DNA from: Paenibacillus phytohabitans
Lineage (GTDB): Bacteria > Bacillota > Bacilli > Paenibacillales > Paenibacillaceae
NCBI RefSeq assembly: GCF_013141775.1
Contig: NZ_WHOB01000027.1
Span: forward strand, 124,001-188,000
Length of the DNA stretch: 64,000 nt
Direction: 5' to 3'
Below are positions 62,197 through 64,000 of the stretch, piece by piece (the first letter of the stretch is position 1; each line of letters starts with the position of its first letter). A model generated the notes under the pieces. The model saw only the letters and a list, made by a program, of their open reading frames with translations. It made no database searches and was not told the origin of the DNA. The translations under genes were made by a program, and so were the position numbers.

Positions 62197-62253
62197 ATTA
62201 TAAGCCCGCAATGTTTATGAAAGGTTGTGCTATAATGTAGCTAAATTGCGGTT
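62197..62253 (-). promoter_or_regulatory. Promoter plus AraC-type operator of kduD
   Basis: On the minus strand TATAAT is at 62202-62197. The strong half-site AGCTAAATTGC (plus-strand reading) is at 62239-62249, 36 bp upstream. The weaker TGAAAGGTTGT is at 62218-62228, 15 bp upstream. Positions 62221-62253 equal 47352-47384 except for one base. There is no plus-strand gene nearby, so the block serves kduD. Confidence 0.75.
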
Positions 62254-62334
62254 TCGATTCCCTCCAACGCCGCGATCTTTGTAGCTCATTCCCGTTCTTC
62301 ACATTTGGTGCTCAAGTGTTTCACAGCACAAAGA

Positions 62335-62350
62335 GGCCTTAATTAAGGCC
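62335..62350 (-). terminator. Short palindromic terminator after the lipase-like gene
   Basis: The perfect palindrome GGCCTTAATTAAGGCC is followed on the minus strand by TCTTTG. The short stem and T-tract make it a weak terminator. Confidence 0.55.
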
Positions 62351-62365
62351 CCATTCAAATCTACC

Positions 62366-63406
62366 TTATTCCTCAAAAAATTGCAGAACTTCACTATATA
62401 CAGAAGCTCTGTTCGTTTCAAATAGAACGGCATGCAGCTTTCCTTGGTATTGCTTCATGGTAATCTGGGAGTACCCGATCTTCTTCAGTGTGTCTTCGGT
62501 ATCTGCAAGCCCTTCTTCTCCACCGGTAATGGGGTCTTCTGTACCTGTCAGGCTTAGTATCTCAAGATCCGGATTTCTCAGTTTATATTTATCATACTTT
62601 TTCATGTTGCTGTCTGCTTCAAATACCGTTAATGCTCCACTATTCGTCCATGCAAACTTCATCAACGGATCAGCACTGAGTTCAGCATACATCTCTTTGT
62701 CTGTGGTTACCCAGTTATCCTCGTAAGATAATTCCCCGTAGAGCGTGGACCCGCCAATCCGATCCAGCAGGGTGCTGTGGCCATAGGCTCCGGAATAGAA
62801 TGTTGCCCAATTGCCGATGAAGATTCCAAGGTTTACATTCTTAATATAATTTGCAGTGCCTGTCATAACGAGCTTGTCTATCTCATTGTCGTGTTCTTGC
62901 AGGTAGTTGCGGACCAGCACTGATCCAAGGGAGTGCCCCAGCATATATACCGGCGTATCCGGATACATTTCTTGGGCATATTCAGTAACCCGGTACAGGT
63001 CATCAATCATTTCATCTACACCATTCATATGTCCATAAGGATATGTCACATTCACTGTCTCCCCATGGCCCCTGTGGTCAGAAATAATCACCGCATATCC
63101 ATGGTTATGAAGGAATTCCGCAAAATCATAATATAACTCTTTATGCTCAGTAGCCCCATGCACAATTTGTACCACCGCTTTTGGTTTGTCCAACTGGAAT
63201 GCTGCTGAAGATATGGCCATACCGTCGTGGGCATTGATCGTAAGCTTAGTTATATTGTCCCCGGTTCCGGTTACCGTTGCCGACCTGGCTTGATCTTCGT
63301 CACTGATCTTGTTCCTGAAGCTCCCAGCCCCTGCCATAATGTTAACGGTAAGAGCAAGGACCAATACTGTAGTGACGCCCGCGATAATCTTGTTCTTTCT
63401 TTTCAT
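62366..63406 (-). CDS. Alpha/beta hydrolase, monoacylglycerol-lipase/lysophospholipase-like
   Basis: 346 residues. An N-terminal signal or anchor segment (IIAGVTTVLVLALTVNIMAG) is followed by a hydrolase fold: VVQIVHGATEHKELYYDFAE, SDHRGHGET, nucleophile Ser in LGHSLGSVL, Asp in LTGTEDPITGG and His in QGKLHAVLFE. Probably acts at the outside of the membrane on lipids or esters; the substrate is unknown. Not evidently part of the pectin regulon. Confidence 0.87.
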   Translation of the reverse strand: MKRKNKIIAGVTTVLVLALTVNIMAGAGSFRNKISDEDQARSATVTGTGDNITKLTINAHDGMAISSAAFQLDKPKAVVQIVHGATEHKELYYDFAEFLHNHGYAVIISDHRGHGETVNVTYPYGHMNGVDEMIDDLYRVTEYAQEMYPDTPVYMLGHSLGSVLVRNYLQEHDNEIDKLVMTGTANYIKNVNLGIFIGNWATFYSGAYGHSTLLDRIGGSTLYGELSYEDNWVTTDKEMYAELSADPLMKFAWTNSGALTVFEADSNMKKYDKYKLRNPDLEILSLTGTEDPITGGEEGLADTEDTLKKIGYSQITMKQYQGKLHAVLFETNRASVYSEVLQFFEE

Positions 63407-63444
63407 TTTACTGTCAACTCCTTACTTGATGCTGTACCTTGCTC

Positions 63445-63822
63445 TCAGTTCGACTTTTTGAAGGAGATGACCTGATTCAAAGAAAAAGCCATAATAGTAA
63501 CAAGCAATGTTGCGATAATTTTTACGAGATACTCATTGTAATGCAGCAGGCCGGCGAAGATAAACAGCAATAGCGCTGTGACTGCAAAGCTGACCAATCC
63601 GACCATGTAGAACCTGATGTAGCGGGAAAATAACTTATCCTTGATTTTAAAATTAAATATGACATTAAAAATATAATTGTTCGTGATGCCGCAGCTAAAG
63701 CTGATAAAATTAGCCATTTGGATGTGAAGCCCGGCATAATGTGTCAGTATAAAAAACACGGCAAAGTCGACAATTACACCTGTAACACCAATCAGGCAGT
63801 ATTTCACAAATTTCGAGTTCAT
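63445..63822 (-). CDS. GtrA-family membrane protein
   Basis: 125 residues from the ATG at 63822 (GGAGG upstream). Four predicted helices. The opening KYCLIGVTGVIVDFAVFFIL and the NYIFNVIFNFK motif are typical of GtrA, a small flippase-like protein often paired with a GT2 glycosyltransferase for undecaprenyl- or teichoic-acid-linked sugars. The next gene upstream, cut by the window edge, may be that partner. Confidence 0.9.
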   Translation of the reverse strand: MNSKFVKYCLIGVTGVIVDFAVFFILTHYAGLHIQMANFISFSCGITNNYIFNVIFNFKIKDKLFSRYIRFYMVGLVSFAVTALLLFIFAGLLHYNEYLVKIIATLLVTIMAFSLNQVISFKKSN

Positions 63823-63882
63823 GCTGCATACCTCCGTGCTGATTAAATTCAAAATTCAGATCACTCTGCAGGGGCCGGTTAC

Positions 63883-64000
63883 TCAATAATTCGCCTTATT
63901 TATTGACCCGATCAGCAAATCTAACCGTTCAAGCTGATTTAAAAAATCAACGATTTCTTCATTTTGAAACTCGTGTATGACCGGTTGTACAAGCCGCCGG
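63883..64000 (-). CDS. C-terminus of an unidentified protein (runs off the window)
   Basis: An open minus-strand frame enters from the right edge and ends at 63883. The 38 visible residues include LVQPVIHEFQNEEIVDFLNQ and end INKANY. There is no recognisable motif in so short a piece. Its position upstream of gtrA suggests a co-transcribed partner, but that is a guess. Confidence 0.55.
   Translation of the reverse strand, partial: RRLVQPVIHEFQNEEIVDFLNQLERLDLLIGSINKANY

Overview
The window looks like a chromosomal segment from a Paenibacillus-like Firmicute. The signs are moderately GC-rich genes with AAGGAGG-type ribosome binding sites, frequent TTG and GTG starts, many lipobox lipoproteins, YesM/YesN-type two-component systems, AraC regulators, and sugar ABC importers that lack their own ATPase. 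The species assignment is an inference from gene content. No rRNA, tRNA, CRISPR array or phage was seen.

Layout. 1-2.7 kb: end of a sensor kinase and its AraC-type response regulator. 2.7-3.3 kb: a hypothetical gene broken by two compensating frameshifts. 3.4-5.8 kb: a polar amino-acid ABC importer. 6.3-10.9 kb: a GH115 alpha-glucuronidase divergent from an AraC regulator. 11.2-14.3 kb: an AI-2E-family permease and an OmpR-type two-component system with a possible attenuator in its leader. 14.3-16.2 kb: SUFU-domain and SMI1/KNR4-domain proteins. 16.7-20.2 kb: a heterodimeric ABC exporter. 20.3-21.9 kb: a diguanylate cyclase. Five tandem-repeat arrays (41 or 51-52 bp units) lie between genes in the first 17 kb.

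22.0-34.3 kb is a mannan-utilisation locus. It encodes a secreted GH5 beta-mannanase with CBM32, ricin-type and FN3 modules, a CUT1 importer, a GH130 phosphorylase-type enzyme, an acetylxylan-esterase-family deacetylase, and a kinase/regulator pair. A second, paralogous binding lipoprotein is translationally coupled to the kinase. 35.3-37.5 kb holds a nucleotidase, a 48-residue membrane protein too short for usual ORF cut-offs, and an alpha/beta hydrolase gene with an in-frame stop. 37.4-45.5 kb is a xylo/arabino-oligosaccharide locus: GH43, CUT1 importer and two-component system.

45.5-46.5 kb is a scar with a 179-bp imperfect hairpin, a DeoR HTH remnant and an IS110-type transposase remnant. 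46.5-62.1 kb is a pectin/rhamnogalacturonan locus related in gene content to the Bacillus subtilis yes/yetA/lpl region. It has a SASA-type esterase, an AraC regulator, a PL9 lyase, a rhamnogalacturonan acetylesterase, a SUMF1-domain protein, a YetA-like protein, LplA/C/B-like importer parts, a YesS-like membrane AraC regulator and KduD. Three promoters here share an operator with one geometry: AGCTAAATTGC-type half-sites 21 bp apart, the near one 15 bp upstream of a TATAAT box. This ties the esterase, the membrane regulator and kduD into one putative AraC-controlled regulon and is the strongest new observation. The window ends with a lipase-like hydrolase, a GtrA-family protein and the C-terminus of an unidentified gene.
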